This document shows positions 10,975 to 23,288 of a stretch of 64,000 bases of DNA, in pieces (the stretch's first letter is position 1; each line of letters begins with the position of its first letter). The translations under genes were made by a program, and so were the position numbers. This DNA is from Molossus alvarezi. Taxonomy: Eukaryota > Chordata > Mammalia > Chiroptera > Molossidae. Under the pieces are notes generated by a model. That model made no database searches. It had not been told where the DNA came from and saw nothing but the letters and a program-made list of their open reading frames with translations. The stretch lies in contig CM073891.1 in assembly GCA_037176705.1 (NCBI GenBank), positions 94,671,827-94,735,826 of the forward strand, in the 5' to 3' direction.

Positions 10975-11985
10975 AAACTATATATTTTTTAGAGCAGCTT
11001 TAAGTTCACAGAAAAATTGAACAGAAGTATAGTCATTGCCCCCCACCTACTTACTGTCACACACACCCCTCCCCCCACCAGAGTGGTACATTTGTTATGA
11101 CTGATGAACCTGTAGTTTACCTTAACGTTAACTCTCGGTGGTGTACTTTTTGTGGGTTTGGGCAAATGTGTAATGACATGCATCCATCATTGTAGCAGCA
11201 TACAGAATAGTTTCACTGCTATAGGGGTTCTCTGCTGTGCCTGTTCATCCCTGTCTTGTCCCCCTAGCCCATGACAACAACTGATCCTTTTACTTTCTTC
11301 ATAGTTTTGCCTTTTCCAGAATGTCATAGTTGGAATTAAACAGTATGCAGCTTTTTGGTTAGCTTCTTCCTCTTATGTATTTCCTCTGTGTCTTTTCATG
11401 GTTTGATAGCTCTTTTTTTTTTTTTTTAAGCACTGACTAACATTTCTTTGACTTCATGGACCACCGAAGCTGCTGAAAGACATGTTGGTTGCTTCCAGGT
11501 TTTGGCAGTTATATATATGCAGCTACTATAAACATCTATATGCAGGTTTTTGTGTGGTTATTAGATTTCAGCTGCTGGAAAGTATGGTAAAAGTATGTTT
11601 ACTTTTGTACAAAACCACTAAACTGTCTCAGAGTGGCTGTGCTATTTTGCATTCCTACTAACAATGAGTGAGAATCCCTGTTCCACATCCTCACCAGCAT
11701 TTGTTGTTGTCAGTGTTCTGGATTTTAGCCATTCTGACTTGCCTTTCTCCAATGACATATAATGTGGAGCATCTTTACATATACTTATTTGCCATCCCAA
11801 AGTCTTTTTGGGTGAGCTGTCCAGGGTTTTTTTTGCCTATTTTAAAATTGGGTTGTTCATGTTCTTATCGTTGAGATTTAAGAGTTTTTGGTATATTTTA
11901 GATAACAGTCCTTTATCAGATATGGCTTTTGTGCAGATGTTTTTGACCATTGTGTGGCTCAACTATCTTTCAATTGTTGTTTTTT
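10975..11985 (-). mobile_element. L1 LINE 3' fragment, about 1 kb
   Basis: The + strand is the reverse complement of the 3'UTR and the end of ORF2 of an old L1. Recognisable phrases include TTCACAGAAAAATTGAACAG near 11006, CCACATCCTCACCAGCATTT near 11682 and AGTCCTTTATCAGATATGG near 11908. Many frame breaks. Its 5' end stops only about 130 bp before the SND1 exon at 12113. Confidence 0.9.
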
Positions 11986-12100
11986 AAAATCTTAGATCCA
12001 GAAAATCAAACTGTGAATGAGGTGAAATTTCACAATTGTCCAGACACAAATAGCTATTAGTGAGATGTGTTGCAAACTCCCAACTTGAACTTCCTTGATT

Positions 12101-12112
12101 CTTCGTTTTCAG
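12101..12112 (+). promoter_or_regulatory. SND1: 3' splice site of SND1 exon
   Basis: CTTCGTTTTCAG, a short pyrimidine-rich tract ending in AG immediately before the first coding base of the exon. Confidence 0.9.
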
Positions 12113-12213
12113 GTGAATGTGACTGTAGACTACATCAGACCAGCCAGCCCAGCCACAGAGACGGTGCCTGCCTTTTCAGAGCGGACCTGTGCCACTGTCA
12201 CTATCGGGGGAAT
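12113..12213 (+). CDS. SND1: SND1 coding exon (SN3 domain, first visible exon)
   Basis: SND1 (Tudor-SN, p100) is a nuclear and cytoplasmic RNA-binding protein with four staphylococcal-nuclease-like repeats, then a Tudor domain fused to a split fifth repeat. It acts as a transcription co-activator, splicing factor and RISC-associated nuclease. This exon is 101 bp, begins in phase 0 and encodes 33 full codons plus two bases. The peptide starts [20 protein letters not shown] and ends ATVTIGG, which I recognise as the third SN-like repeat near human residue 410. The acceptor is a pyrimidine-rich tract ending TTTTCAG at 12112 and the donor is GTGAGT at 12214. The frame is intact, and the longest open frame crossing the exon is in the wrong phase. 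The upstream exon is not in this window. I do not assign an exon number. Confidence 0.95.
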
Positions 12214-12219
12214 GTGAGT
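12214..12219 (+). promoter_or_regulatory. SND1: 5' splice site of the 44.5-kb SND1 intron
   Basis: GTGAGT, a strong major-spliceosome donor. It splits a codon after its second base, which the next exon completes as Ile. Confidence 0.9.
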
Positions 12220-13503
12220 GCTCAGCCTAACAGAGTTCTCTCCTTATTCACATCTCTCCTTCCTTTCACCCTCATTGCTTTCTATTACTCTTAACATAGT
12301 GATTTATGATTGTTATGTGCCTGTGTAGCACTTTATGTTTGCAAAGTACTTTTTAATCACTCACTAGCTAATCATATACTTCATTGTTATTGTTATTTAA
12401 GATTTATTGGGCTCTGTGTACTTGGCACTGTGTAGCACACATTATTACTATTAATAATGCCATTTATTGAGTGTCAATCAGGCCTCAGTTACTGTCCAAA
12501 AGTAGTTAGAAAGATTCTCTGCATATTAGTTAAGGAAGTTCAATTATAGACCCCCTCCAAAAAAAGAGAGAAGAAGCAGAGAGGTTAATTGGACATTCTC
12601 TTTGTGTAGGTGTATGTAATCAGTAGATGACAGGGTCTTCCCCTTATACTGTGCTGACTGTCCCCTGGTTCTACTCCAAAGTCTCTTGAGAGCTTGATTG
12701 ATGAACAGTCTTTGAAGGGAGGTGTCTGATGGGGAAGGAGGAAGCCTGCTGGTTCTTGCTTCCACAATAAATATTAAAACAGTCAGTCAGTCCCCAGTAG
12801 CAATTCTTACTCTGTATAAAATATACCAGCATGTTAATTGCTTCCTTCTCTATTTAACAATCTTAAATGCTGTTTGTTACCAAACTGGTATTTTTCTGTT
12901 CTTTTAAGGGAGTATGATGGAAGGGAAGAAAACAATAGGTTTTTCATCAAAATGGGGATTGTCTTATTGAAAGTACAATGAAACCCCTTAGGAGAAACAC
13001 CTCTGAAAGGAAAGAGCATCTTGCAGCTAATTTTCCTTCCAGAAGTTCTCCTAACAAACAGGAACCTTTCCCTTCCTTCATCTTGCCACATTTGGAAATA
13101 AGTATTTTCAGCCACTGTTACCACGCCTATAACAATCAGAGACTTCATTTTTGTCTAGAGGAACTTAATATAGACTTTTGATGTCATTACTTCAGTACTG
13201 CCATCACTGTTACCATGTTTTGTTAGAAACAGCTTCTTGACAAATTAGAAAATAATTTTGAAATGGGAAAATGTAGGAAATATTTTGGTCATTCCACCTG
13301 TATAACTAGCAGTATTTATTATCAATTCATTACCACTTCTTAGGGAGCCTGATGCAAGCTTCCCTGCGATAGAGAGCTGGAAAGTTATTATTCCCTATAT
13401 TAAAATGTTGTCTGACAAACAAGGAATCCTCTCAGTAGATAACTGCTTCTCCTATCTAATTGCTGATAAAAACAACATCACTACTGTAAAAATATACATT
13501 GTT
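12220..13503. repeat. SND1: Intron with MIR relics
   Basis: At 12315-12410 (TAGCACTTTATGTTTGCAAA near 12328) and 12455-12540 (CCATTTATTGAGTGTCAATC near 12461) there are two diverged MIR-like pieces. The rest, 12540-13503, contains no recognised repeat, exon or RNA gene. Confidence 0.5.
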
Positions 13504-13712
13504 ATGTCTGGCTGGTGTGGCTCAGTGGTTGAGTGTTGACCCATGTACCAAGAGGTCACCATTTCAATTCCCGATCAGGGCACAAGCCCAGGTTGTGGGC
13601 CTGACACCCAGTGGGGGGCATGCAGGAGGCAGCCGGTCGATGTTCTCTCTCATTGATGTTTCTATCTTTCTCTCCCTCTCCCTTCCTCCCTCTAAAATCA
13701 ATAAATAAAAAA
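13504..13712 (+). mobile_element. VES-type SINE (AATCAATAAA kind)
   Basis: Plus-strand copy with A box near 13515 (GTGGCTCAGTGGTTGAG), B box near 13563 and a terminal AAAATCAATAAATAAA. No clear target-site duplication, so it is probably older than its neighbours. Confidence 0.9.
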
Positions 13713-13811
13713 AATGAACATCTTTATTTTTGGCAGCAGGCTTTCACCGATGTTTAACAATCTTTTAGAGTGGATTTTGTTTTCATTTAGTTACTACTGA
13801 GGTGTATTTTT

Positions 13812-14019
13812 TCCCTTTATTGATTTTAGAGAGAGAGGAAGGGAGAGGGAGAGAGAGATAGAAACATTGATGAGAGAGAACATCCATTGGCCGCCTCCTA
13901 CATGCCCCCAACTGAGGATTTGACCCACAACCTGGGCATATGTCCTGACCGGGAATCGAACCTTCAACCTCTTGGTGCACGGGTGGACGCTCAACCACTG
14001 AGCCACACCAGCTGGACCC
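13812..14019 (-). mobile_element. VES-type SINE (AATCAATAAA kind)
   Basis: Minus-strand full-length copy with a perfect 16-bp duplication ACTGAGGTGTATTTTT at 13796-13811 and 14020-14035. It lies only about 80 bp from the preceding SINE, in the opposite orientation, so the two can pair in pre-mRNA. Confidence 0.94.
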
Positions 14020-14035
14020 ACTGAGGTGTATTTTT

Positions 14036-14731
14036 AAAGTAAATTTACACTGCTTAAAATTCTTCTGGGAGTGTTCTCTTTGTTGTTTGTTTTTGTTTTT
14101 GCGAGTGTTCTATGGGGATTTAAAAAAGAGAATTTGAGATAACTGGTTTAAAAGTTTTCCCAGCTGGTCTGATAGTAGTGGGTTATCAGAACTTACTAAA
14201 GTTAATGTCACTAATCCCCCACTGCTAAATTTGGCAGGCGAATGAATGAATGAATGAATGAGTGAATGAGTGAATGAATGAGTAAAGTTTTTCCAGAGTA
14301 GGGTGCTGTGGCCATGACCATGCCATGAAACCTTGAGGTTTCAACTGTCTTGGCTTTGACCAAGATTACTCCTTTAGGCTAGCCTGCCTTTTTGCAGAGG
14401 TCAGGTGACTGTTCCAGCCAACATTTTGGTTAGATTCTTGGTAAGAAGACACCAACTCTTTTATCGGTTTGGCCATTTAACAATGTACGTAATTGATTGA
14501 TCTTAATTGACATCATGTGTATCTGTACTTCAAGTTTCTACCAGGGATGATAACCTTGATCTTCTATTTCCTGGTTCTTATAGTTAGAAATATACATATT
14601 TTTTTAATATGATTTACCTTGAATTAGTCCAGCCTGGAAGGGTACTCAAGAAGCATAGAGTTCCCTTTTAGTTTTGTTTCTACTAAACTAGACTTTGGAG
14701 TAAATTGCTCAGCTGCAATTGGGAGAAATAC
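14036..14731. repeat. Intron with a (GAAT)n tetranucleotide run
   Basis: A GAAT/GAGT tetranucleotide run occupies 14240-14283 (about 11 units). Nothing else recognised in this interval. Confidence 0.8.
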
Positions 14732-14750
14732 AGAATTAGTCATATTGTTG

Positions 14751-14963
14751 TTGTTTTTTATAAATTTTTTTCTTTATTGATTTTAGGAGAGGGAGAGAGA
14801 GAGATAGAAACATTGATGAGAGAGAACATCGACTGGCCGCCTCCTGCATGCTCCCCACTGGGGATCAGGCCCACAACCTGGGCATGTGCCCTGACTGGGA
14901 ATCGAACTGGTGAACTCTTTGTGCATGTGTCGACGCTCAACCACTGAGCCACACCAGCTGGGC
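14751..14963 (-). mobile_element. VES-type SINE (AATCAATAAA kind)
   Basis: Minus-strand copy with a perfect 19-bp duplication AGAATTAGTCATATTGTTG at 14732-14750 and 14964-14982, the longest in this window. Confidence 0.95.
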
Positions 14964-14984
14964 AGAATTAGTCATATTGTTGAG

Positions 14985-15110
14985 ACCAGCCCTCACTAGA
15001 CATTAACCTCCTTGAAGATAGTGATTTTTCTCTCTTTTATTCTATGTTGTAGTCTCAGTATTCAGCATATGGTAGGAGTTCTGTAAATTTTTTAATGATT
15101 TGTTCACTGT
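14985..15110 (+). repeat. L2 LINE 3'-end relic
   Basis: Follows the L2 3' order: CACTAGACATTAACCTCCTT near 14993, then a degraded form of the terminal 'CAGCATATGGTAGGAGTTC' at 15063. Confidence 0.55.
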
Positions 15111-15937
15111 AATGCAGCAAAGTGTTCCTTTATAAAGCTTAACAGGGAATACTTAGATGTTTCTTTTGAGTTACACGTTTGTTTTTATCTGATTAATATT
15201 GGAAAAACTTGTTTTTGATCATTTTCCTCTTTTGTTTGATTATTGGAAGCTCAGTGTCAAAGCCGGTACATCTCTAGAAAGTGTACTTGGAAGCATGCTT
15301 TTTATATTCCAATTTCACTCATAGCTTCTCTTTCTTTTTCCTTTGCCTTGATTTTGTTTTTATTTACTTTTCCCCTGAATTGTCTATACTTAAACAATTC
15401 CAAATAATATTGTAGAAAAGTTGAGGTAAGATATATATAATAAAAATGTCCAAATACTCAGCTTATATTCAGAATTAAGGTATACTAAAAGTATGCCATC
15501 TTACTTTAATGATTAGTTATTCAAAAACATTTGGCTAGAGAAGGGTATTTAATTTTTCTCTTATTTCGGATATTTTAATTTCATTTTAAACACAGAAATA
15601 TACATGCCTTTCCAGATCTTTGATGTATGGGCAGCATGGATCAACTATGATATTCAGGTGAATTGCATAACTTCCTTTTTGGTGTGAGGACTTAAAAACA
15701 CTAATTTTGGAGCCCTAGATTTTTGTGATTTATACCTCTCTCATCTATTATAGTTTTCTTGCTCATATTTATTTTGTAGCCATTTTTAAAGCCATTTCTT
15801 CTTATTAAACCTTTTTAAAGTATTAATCTGTTTTCATACACATTCTTTTAGAATCCATTTTTCAATTATTAATGTAATGTTTAATGAATTACATAATTAA
15901 AATAACAAATACAATGAGTATACATAAATCTGGAGAC
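15111..15937. other. SND1: Intronic sequence, nothing recognised
   Basis: AT-rich spacer, no known repeat or exon. Confidence 0.4.
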
Positions 15938-15952
15938 AGAAACAACTCATAC

Positions 15953-16168
15953 AGCCCTGGTTAGAATGGCTCAGTCGGTTGATCATCATGCCATGAACCG
16001 AGAGATCACGGGTTTGATTCCTGGTCGGGGTACATGCCCAGGTTGCAGGCTCCATTCCCAGTAGGGGCATGCACAGGAGGCAGCCGATCAGTGTTCTTCT
16101 CTCATATCGATGTGTTTCTCTCCCTTCCTCTCTCTCTGAAATCAATAAAAACATATTCAAATATAAAA
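15953..16168 (+). mobile_element. VES-type SINE (AATCAATAAA kind)
   Basis: Plus-strand copy starting AGCCCTGGTTAGAATGGCTC, with a B box near 16011 (GGGTTTGATTCC) and tail GAAATCAATAAAAACATATT. Flanks AGAAACAACTCATACA (15938) and AGAAACAAATGGTACA (16169) look like a diverged duplication. Confidence 0.88.
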
Positions 16169-16184
16169 AGAAACAAATGGTACA

Positions 16185-19100
16185 ACAGATGGGAACAGAA
16201 GTGCACAGGTGTGTCAGAGTGGCCCTCAATCACTACTAACTAGCATTAGCCAGTAGGTTTAGTGAGTTATAGAAAGTAAAGGTCACTTAAGGGAAGGTTA
16301 TTTGGGAGTGCTTTTGTAGTAATGCATTGCCTCTTTCAATGGCAGGCCTTTGTCCAAGCTTGTGGAAATGCTGTAGAATTAAGAAGCAATCCGATCTGAA
16401 TTATGTCTGTCATCATCTGTAGGATTACCCACCTACATACAGCCTTTATGGCATCCTGTTTTTTGAGAGTCAGCTGGGATTCTCTGACTCTGGAAGAGCT
16501 TCCTCAAGCTACTGATTCCTGGGGAATGAGAAAGAGGAGCCTGATGAGATGGAGGTTTTTACAGGGTTATTTCAAAGCAGAGTTTTAAATGTATTTCACG
16601 TGCCCAAGTGTGTGAATTGTCTGTAACCTCAATAGGGTTCAGTCTAATCCTGCTGTTTTTCCTCTTCATGTATGGGAGGGAGTCAAGTCACAGGATCTCT
16701 GGGAGGCCTCTCTGGGGTGACACGGTCTTCAAGTTCCCATCACTGGCCCTCTGGGGAATCAGTGAAAATGAGGTTCATCATTCCTCTCATAGATTAATTT
16801 TTTTTTTTATTAACTGCACTGTGCAGTTGGCAAGAGTTGTTATCTTCTAATCAAAACAGTTTAAATAAAAAATAAAAAGATCAAACTTTGAGTTGTTTCT
16901 CATTCTCTGGCTCCCAGGTTGGGAATTAGCTGATCCTCTTAGGCCCCATTTGTGACATGAAGCTGTCAAGATGGCGCTTTCTGTTAATTACTTTTTATTG
17001 TATTTAAGACACTTAAATAACTCTTCTTGTGATTTAGTCTTCTATGTAATTAGCTCCACTGATTAAAATCTTGTTCTTTCGTTATTGCCAGAGCCTTCTT
17101 GAAAAGTGAGATTTTTCTGGGGTGACCTTTACTTGTGCTGGACTTCCCAATTACTTTGAGCTCCAATTTGGCAAACCTATATAATCTGTTAACTGATTGC
17201 TCATGTCTTTCTGCATATCACATTTTCAAAGAGAAGTGTTAAAAGAACATTTTTCACATTTATAGAGAGGCACCTGAAATATATAACTTAGGGGCAAGCC
17301 TCACACATACACACTTATAATTAACACCACCGCAACCCCTATCCCTGGAAAATTGTCACATTACCCAGTAGAGATAGTGTCACTAGGTATTTACCCAGTG
17401 CTTCCCATTATGTGAAGCATTTCATAATAATAGGAGGCAATAGATATGGCCCATTTTAAGAAAGGGAATGCCACAGATGGAACTATGGACTAGGAACAGT
17501 TAGACAATGCTTGTTTTCTGCACATGGTTATATTTTTTGAGAGGTGATTGGTGTTTTGTAACAGTGCTTTTTGAAACGTTTTTTCAATACACTGTTTCCC
17601 TGCATTGCCCATCTCTGCTCCCCCAACATGATCCATGCAAGCCACTGACTGCGGTTTCCCTTGATGCCAGTTGGTGTTTGGGGCCTTATGCTAGCAAGAT
17701 GTTGTCAAAGCTCTGTTGGGCTTGGGACATCTTAGTACCTTCTTTGTTCTAAGGATTATCTTCCAGCAGACTCAAAGCCATCTTTATGAACTTCCTTTGT
17801 GTCTTTTTGGAGTCTTCATAACTAGAGCTTGTCTTTATTACATTTATACATTACAGACTTTTAAACTTATAAGAAATAACACTTCATTTTTCTTTTTTCT
17901 TTGGTTCCAGTTTGCAGGGATACTTCTTTCCTCAGCTGTTGTATTAGTGACTGAAGCACGAGGTTAGGTCGTGTCCTTCTAGAGTACCCTTTTATAATCC
18001 CAGTTCCTTTTTCTCAGCACAGTGGGAGTACATGCCATGCAATCCCCAGCTTTTCTGGCTTGAGTTCCGTAGCTGTAAGGCTTTCACTGTCAGGCCCAAA
18101 CTCCTATCTGTTAGGGTTTTCAAATCTTAAAACATACCAATATCAGACAGCTTTCAAGCTAAGCATGGGGAATAAGTGGCTGTTTGAAACCCTATTTCCT
18201 GGCCTAGTGTTCTTGCTCAGAGTGGCCCACAACATTCTGAAAGTACCCTTTGGCTCCTGAGGAAGTAGGGAGATACTGGCTTCGCCAGGAGGTAGGATCT
18301 GGGTGGTAACCAACTCTTTTCTCCACAGATTTATTGGTTACATTTCATCAAACTCAGTGGTCTCGCCACCTGCTTTTAAGAAAAAAAAATACACCAGAAT
18401 AAAGTGCCTCCCACCCCTAAATCATAAACACCTAACCAACTCCACCTCTAAAAAGAGTACCTTAGATTGTTTTCTGAGCATCTCAGGCAGCTTGATTTAT
18501 ATGAGTATGCTACTTCTGCTGTGTTGAGTGGTAGAAGTACGCCCCTCCACCATTTTGAGGCCATTGGAAGCCTCTGTGGCATTTAGTTTTAGGACCTTGG
18601 AAGGAACTAGTTGTATAATGGCACTTGTCTCCTGCTAGCTAAAGTATACAGTGATCCTTTTAAGAGACTTGTCCCATAAAGCACCATAAGAAGGAACTTG
18701 GCTTTTGCTAGGGGTTCAGGGTGGGAGTTGGTAACACTGATTAGTTTCAGACAGAGCTTTCTTTTATTCAATATTTTGTGGCTGTCTACCCATGCAGCCT
18801 AGTCTTATTTCTTCAAGCACCTCTTGGTTTCAGATTATTGTGTTACCATCATGACTATATGGAAGTTCAATTAAGTTTTTCATAATGGAACTCTTGGATC
18901 ATATGCTTCCACAGAATCCTTTGCTGAGCAATGTGTGCTCTCTTTCCCTTTCCTTTATTTTTTTTCAGTATCAATTGAGTATAGTGTCAGCAGTGGGTGG
19001 CTTAATATTTTCTGAGCTGATCTTTTGGAAGCTCCCTTTCATCAGTTTCCCAAAGTACATAACATTGAGTATATAACATTGAGTGCCTGAGAGAAAGTGA

Positions 19101-19336
19101 GGCTTTTCTTCAAATAAGGGGAGCTCATCATAAGGGAGGGACATTCTGGAATGTTTAGAGATACAGATAAGTGTGTTCAAAATCATCTCAATTAGAGGCC
19201 CTGTTTGAAAAAGTAAAAATGTTGTCCATTCATTCTGATTTCCATGGGCCATCAGAGTAGCTCAGTGAAGGACTGGGCCCAGACAGGGACAGGTTGCTGC
19301 TTCTAAAGCTGTCTACTATAAAAGTAGATTTATCTG
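16185..19336. other. SND1: Intronic sequence, nothing recognised
   Basis: About 3.1 kb free of young SINEs, one of the longest such stretches in the window. Short T runs occur near 16800 and an A run near 18381. No exon, miRNA-like hairpin or repeat family recognised. The low repeat load could mean conserved non-coding sequence, but that needs alignment. Confidence 0.35.
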
Positions 19337-19415
19337 TGTATTCATTCCACAAGTGTTTGTTGGTCATCCTCTATGTGCCAGGCACTGAGAATAGAGCAGT
19401 GAGCAAAGATGGTTC
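19337..19415 (-). repeat. L2 LINE 3'-end relic
   Basis: CTATGTGCCAGGCACTGAGA near 19372 preceded by TTCATTCCACAAGTGTTTG is the reverse complement of the L2 terminus. Confidence 0.7.
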
Positions 19416-20999
19416 AGTGGTAAGGCTCTCTTGACTAATTCCCAGCAGTTCTGGGCTCTGGTTGCTGAGGCCTCAAGCAAGAGTCCTGTGGGTATTCACT
19501 GTCTTGGCTGCCCACAGGACCTTGTTTATGTAGATTTTTTTTTTGCTTTAATAAACACAAATGACTTTATTTAAACAGTGCCTACAAAGGTTCTTTTCTC
19601 TTCAGGTTTTCCCAGGGACTTTTAGAGACTTTACCAATCAGAAACAGGTTAAAATACAAATGAAAGATAATCTATCCTTTTTTTTTTTTTTTTAATGAGT
19701 CAGTAACTTAACCTCTCAGTAGACAAAATGAAATGCTCAAGTGACTACTCACTGGAGCCCATTCTGTCCTTTTCCTCCTCACATTATAGCTCTTGGGTCA
19801 TTCACTGTTGATTGAGCTCTGAATCCTGACAGTTCGCTGTGGTTCCCATCCTCCTCCATGTTCTCCCAGGAACCTAAAGGACTGCGTACTCCTCTGGCCT
19901 CACCTGGCAGAGGCATCCACGCCAACTCCCGAACAGCGTCTGCTTTTCACGTTTTTGGATTGTTATCCCTATAACTTTATAAAGTAACACTACTGATTTA
20001 AAATGTTTTAGCTCGAAACAGTATCTGTGTACTAGGTTATATTAAAGACAAGTATTGTTGAAGATTTGCATTATTACTTACACCCTTTAGACACTAATTT
20101 TGTTATATTATTTTACTTCTACCGATAGGGAATTTTGTAATATTCAGTTACTCTGATTCTGATTAATTTTATAGCAAAATATGAGGAAATTAGAATGTTT
20201 ACACTTTCCCCCCTCCTTTTAAAAAGGTTATATTTGTTCTGTTATCAGATTTATATCATTTATTGCATTACTCTTTGGTCACCATACTCGACTTCTAAGT
20301 TTTGCTTATAAGTTAATCTTAAAAATTTAATCCACCCCCCATTGTAATTATAACTGCAAGTGTTACTGTTGGACCAAGAGCATGGTGGTGTGATTAGACC
20401 TCTAGAAAAAGAGTCCTATGTTATAAAACCCCCAAAGAAATGTCAAATTAATTCTTTTTGTGTGTGTGTCTCTCTGTGTGTCTTTTTTTTTTTTTTTTTT
20501 TGCACTTTTTCACATGCAGCTGAGCTGCCACTGTATCTCAGAAAGTCATTCTTTTTTACTCTAGAAGCTTTTCTGGCTCTGGAAATTTTCTGTTTATTTT
20601 TGGTTTCCTGAAATGATGTTAAAATATTTTTTGGTGGGTTTTGTTATTGTTGTTGTTAATTGGTTTGTGGGTTTTTGTTTTTATTTTTTTTATACTCAAT
20701 TGGCTTTTTTAATCTGAACACTCATGTCTTCAACTCAAGATTTTCTTTTTTGTTACTTCTTGAATTATTTTTCTTCTTTCTCTTTACCTCTAACTTTGGA
20801 AATTCTGTTAATATATTGTATATTTTGCTTCATATCTTTAACTTCTCTTCCATTTTTAAAAAAGATCTCCTTTGAGTTTTTCTTCTCTATTCAAAGAGAT
20901 GTCTTCATTGTTTTCCTGCTCACGTGGCCAGCCAGCCATGCATGCTGACTCATTTTCATGCATTCTGGTCTTTTTCATCTCACTCATTCATTTACTTAT
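19416..20999. other. SND1: Intronic sequence with T runs
   Basis: Contains a T run near 19678-19693, a TG/CT patch with a long T run near 20459-20502 and T-rich sequence at 20640-20900. No exon or transposon family recognised. Confidence 0.4.
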
Positions 21000-21140
21000 G
21001 TTAGTTTATTTATGAAGTACTTATAGAATGTCTGGTATGTACTGAGCACATCCTATGTGTTAGGCATCAGGAATATATTGGTCATTCTAAAACTGAAATG
21101 ATTTGTGCCCTCGTGAAATTTACAGAGAGACTATTCTCTT
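21000..21140 (-). repeat. L2 LINE 3'-end relic
   Basis: Diverged reverse complement of the L2 terminus: TATGTACTGAGCACATCCTA near 21035, then GTGCCCTCGTGAAATTTACA near 21105. Confidence 0.55.
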
Positions 21141-21974
21141 ACTCTAGCTCATTCTTTTCCTTTATTTTTAATTTCAGCACTTATAAATTTTTTCTTCTTT
21201 AAGTGTTCTAGTTTAATAGCATCCCGAATACTGTATTTTCTCTGATAGCTCTGATAATATTATTTAAAATTTAAAAAAATCACCCTCTTTCATTGAATTG
21301 TCTGTTTCCCCCATGATTAATTATTCTTTATTTTTTATTTTATTATTTTTTAATTTCATAAGTTCTCAAGTATTCTGTGGACCTTGATCTATATTTATGA
21401 AGGAAGGACCAGGTTAGAGTTGGCAGCAGGAAGTATCAGAGGCAGCCTTCCTTATCTGATGCCTGAAAGTATTTGCATTTGGAACATAGAGAAAGCAGGC
21501 AAATCTTGACCACTAAAATGGTCAAGACAAAGGGGGTTTTCCTCACCTGGTAGAGAGCTTTAGTGTATTTCCTGGGTGGCATGGCAGATGGGGGGCAGGG
21601 ATAGGGTCTGTGATGTGCTTCTCTCTCAAATGCAATTTCTCTGCTTTTCTTTCAGGCTACAAACTCCATCTAAGATCCTTCTCCAGGGAATCACTGCCCT
21701 CTGTTCTATAATATGTATTCCTTTGAAGTATTGCATATAATTATCTTATATGACATTGGGAATTTGGGGTATCTCATTGGTATAAAGTTGAATTCATGTT
21801 GGTTTCATTCCCAAATACACTACAGTATTGAAACAATAAGAGTTAAAGCGAGAGCTTTTACCGTATACAAAGACTTAAAGAAAAATCTGAAAATGTAAAG
21901 TTGAGAAATCTGTTTCAGTAGCTTAACTCATGACTGCTTTAGTGGCTTCAAGAACCTCTGTGCTTTTTGCTTTT
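21141..21974. other. SND1: Intronic sequence, nothing recognised
   Basis: AT-rich with no recognised feature. Confidence 0.4.
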
Positions 21975-22186
21975 TCTTTTAATCCTCACCCGAGGACATT
22001 TTTCCATTTTTTTTGTTCAGATTGAGTGGGAGGGAGAGAGAGAAACATCGACATGAAAGGTACACATCAAGTGGCTGCCACCTGCATGACCCATCCAGGG
22101 CCGGGGACAAACTGCAACCGAGATACGTGCCCTTAGTGGGAACTGAGACCGCAGGCCAACGCTCTAACCGCTGAGCACAACCTGCA
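21975..22186 (-). mobile_element. VES-type SINE lacking its B box
   Basis: Hairpin-tail copy on the minus strand. Where sister copies read a B-box complement and a following segment, this one jumps from GTGGGAACTGAG straight to ACCGCAGGCC near 22138-22156, so about 19 bp including the B box is missing. The 5' end (22180-22195) is also degraded. Without a B box this copy should not support normal Pol III initiation. Confidence 0.85.
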
Positions 22187-23275
22187 AGTGCTGTTGGCAA
22201 AGTTGTGAAGACACTCCTGCATTAGAACCGTGGGCTAATGAAGAAAGGCTACACCCTGGATCAAATTTTATGTTTTAATTAAAATGGTCTCTATTGGAAA
22301 CAAAGCCCTCTACTACCTCACCTGAAATGAGGAGGAAGCATGAGAGCCCCAGGGTTAAGGGCTACTCTGCCAGTAGAGATTTAACTGTGACCCCAGGTTA
22401 TTTTTGCTGTTCCTTAGGCTAAAAAGTTTCATAGGGCGTAAGTGGTCTACCCAGGACCTGGCTCTTCTTTCAAGCCCTGTTTGTTTAGAGGTGGTTTCTT
22501 TGGGGGGAATGTGAACTGTTCAGGAACACACATAGAAAGTATGTAATCAAAGAAATGTCTGTACTTGCTGATAGAGTTTTCTTGGGTTTTTGCCAAGGGT
22601 CAAAATGCTCTTCTCTTAGCACCTCTGTGGGCATCATAGGGACCCGGGAGAGGCTGGCTAGCCCAGCTCTTTTGAATGGTGTTCCTGATCAATTCCTCAG
22701 ATATCCCCAAAGCCTACTCACTGTGGTGCTTTGTATTTGTCGATAAAGGTCTTTGAGGTGCCTCCAAATCTCCACCAATCTCATACCATCTGCTTTCTGT
22801 CTTTCAGGATTTGTGCACCCTTTCTGATACGCTGTTAACACACATTCTTGTTTCTTAACACCATTAGGGCTTTATTCTTGTCCACATCTGTCTTATCTGT
22901 CATTTCAGTAGGACCTTGTAAAGGATGTCATGTGGACATCAGTTCTCTGTTTGCCTTTCTGACCTCCCTTGAGCATTCTATCTTCATTCCTTTGGATAGT
23001 GCTGGTGATGTGATAAGGAGAGAAGGGGACATTTGATGTGGTCACCAATAGCAAAAATTCTGTGTCATTTATATGCCACTTCTCAGCACCTTTCTATTTA
23101 CAGTGCCTGTGGCCAGCACAGTACCACGTGGTAAAGGGAAACAGGACTGGAATTTTTATAGATTTTTCTGTTCCCAATCGTGATGCTCCTTAACAGGGAT
23201 TTGCTCCAGTTTATACTGACTGAATTTTAAAACAATAATAATAATAAAAATTGTAGTAACATTTTCAAAAGTTTA
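22187..23275. other. SND1: Intronic sequence, nothing recognised
   Basis: No exon or known repeat recognised. Confidence 0.4.
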
Positions 23276-23288
23276 GAAAATTGGGTAG

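Noticed and set aside
12067..12294. 75-codon open frame over the first SND1 exon
   Set aside because: Wrong phase. The spliced frame starting at 12113 gives the known SND1 peptide and ends at a proper donor.
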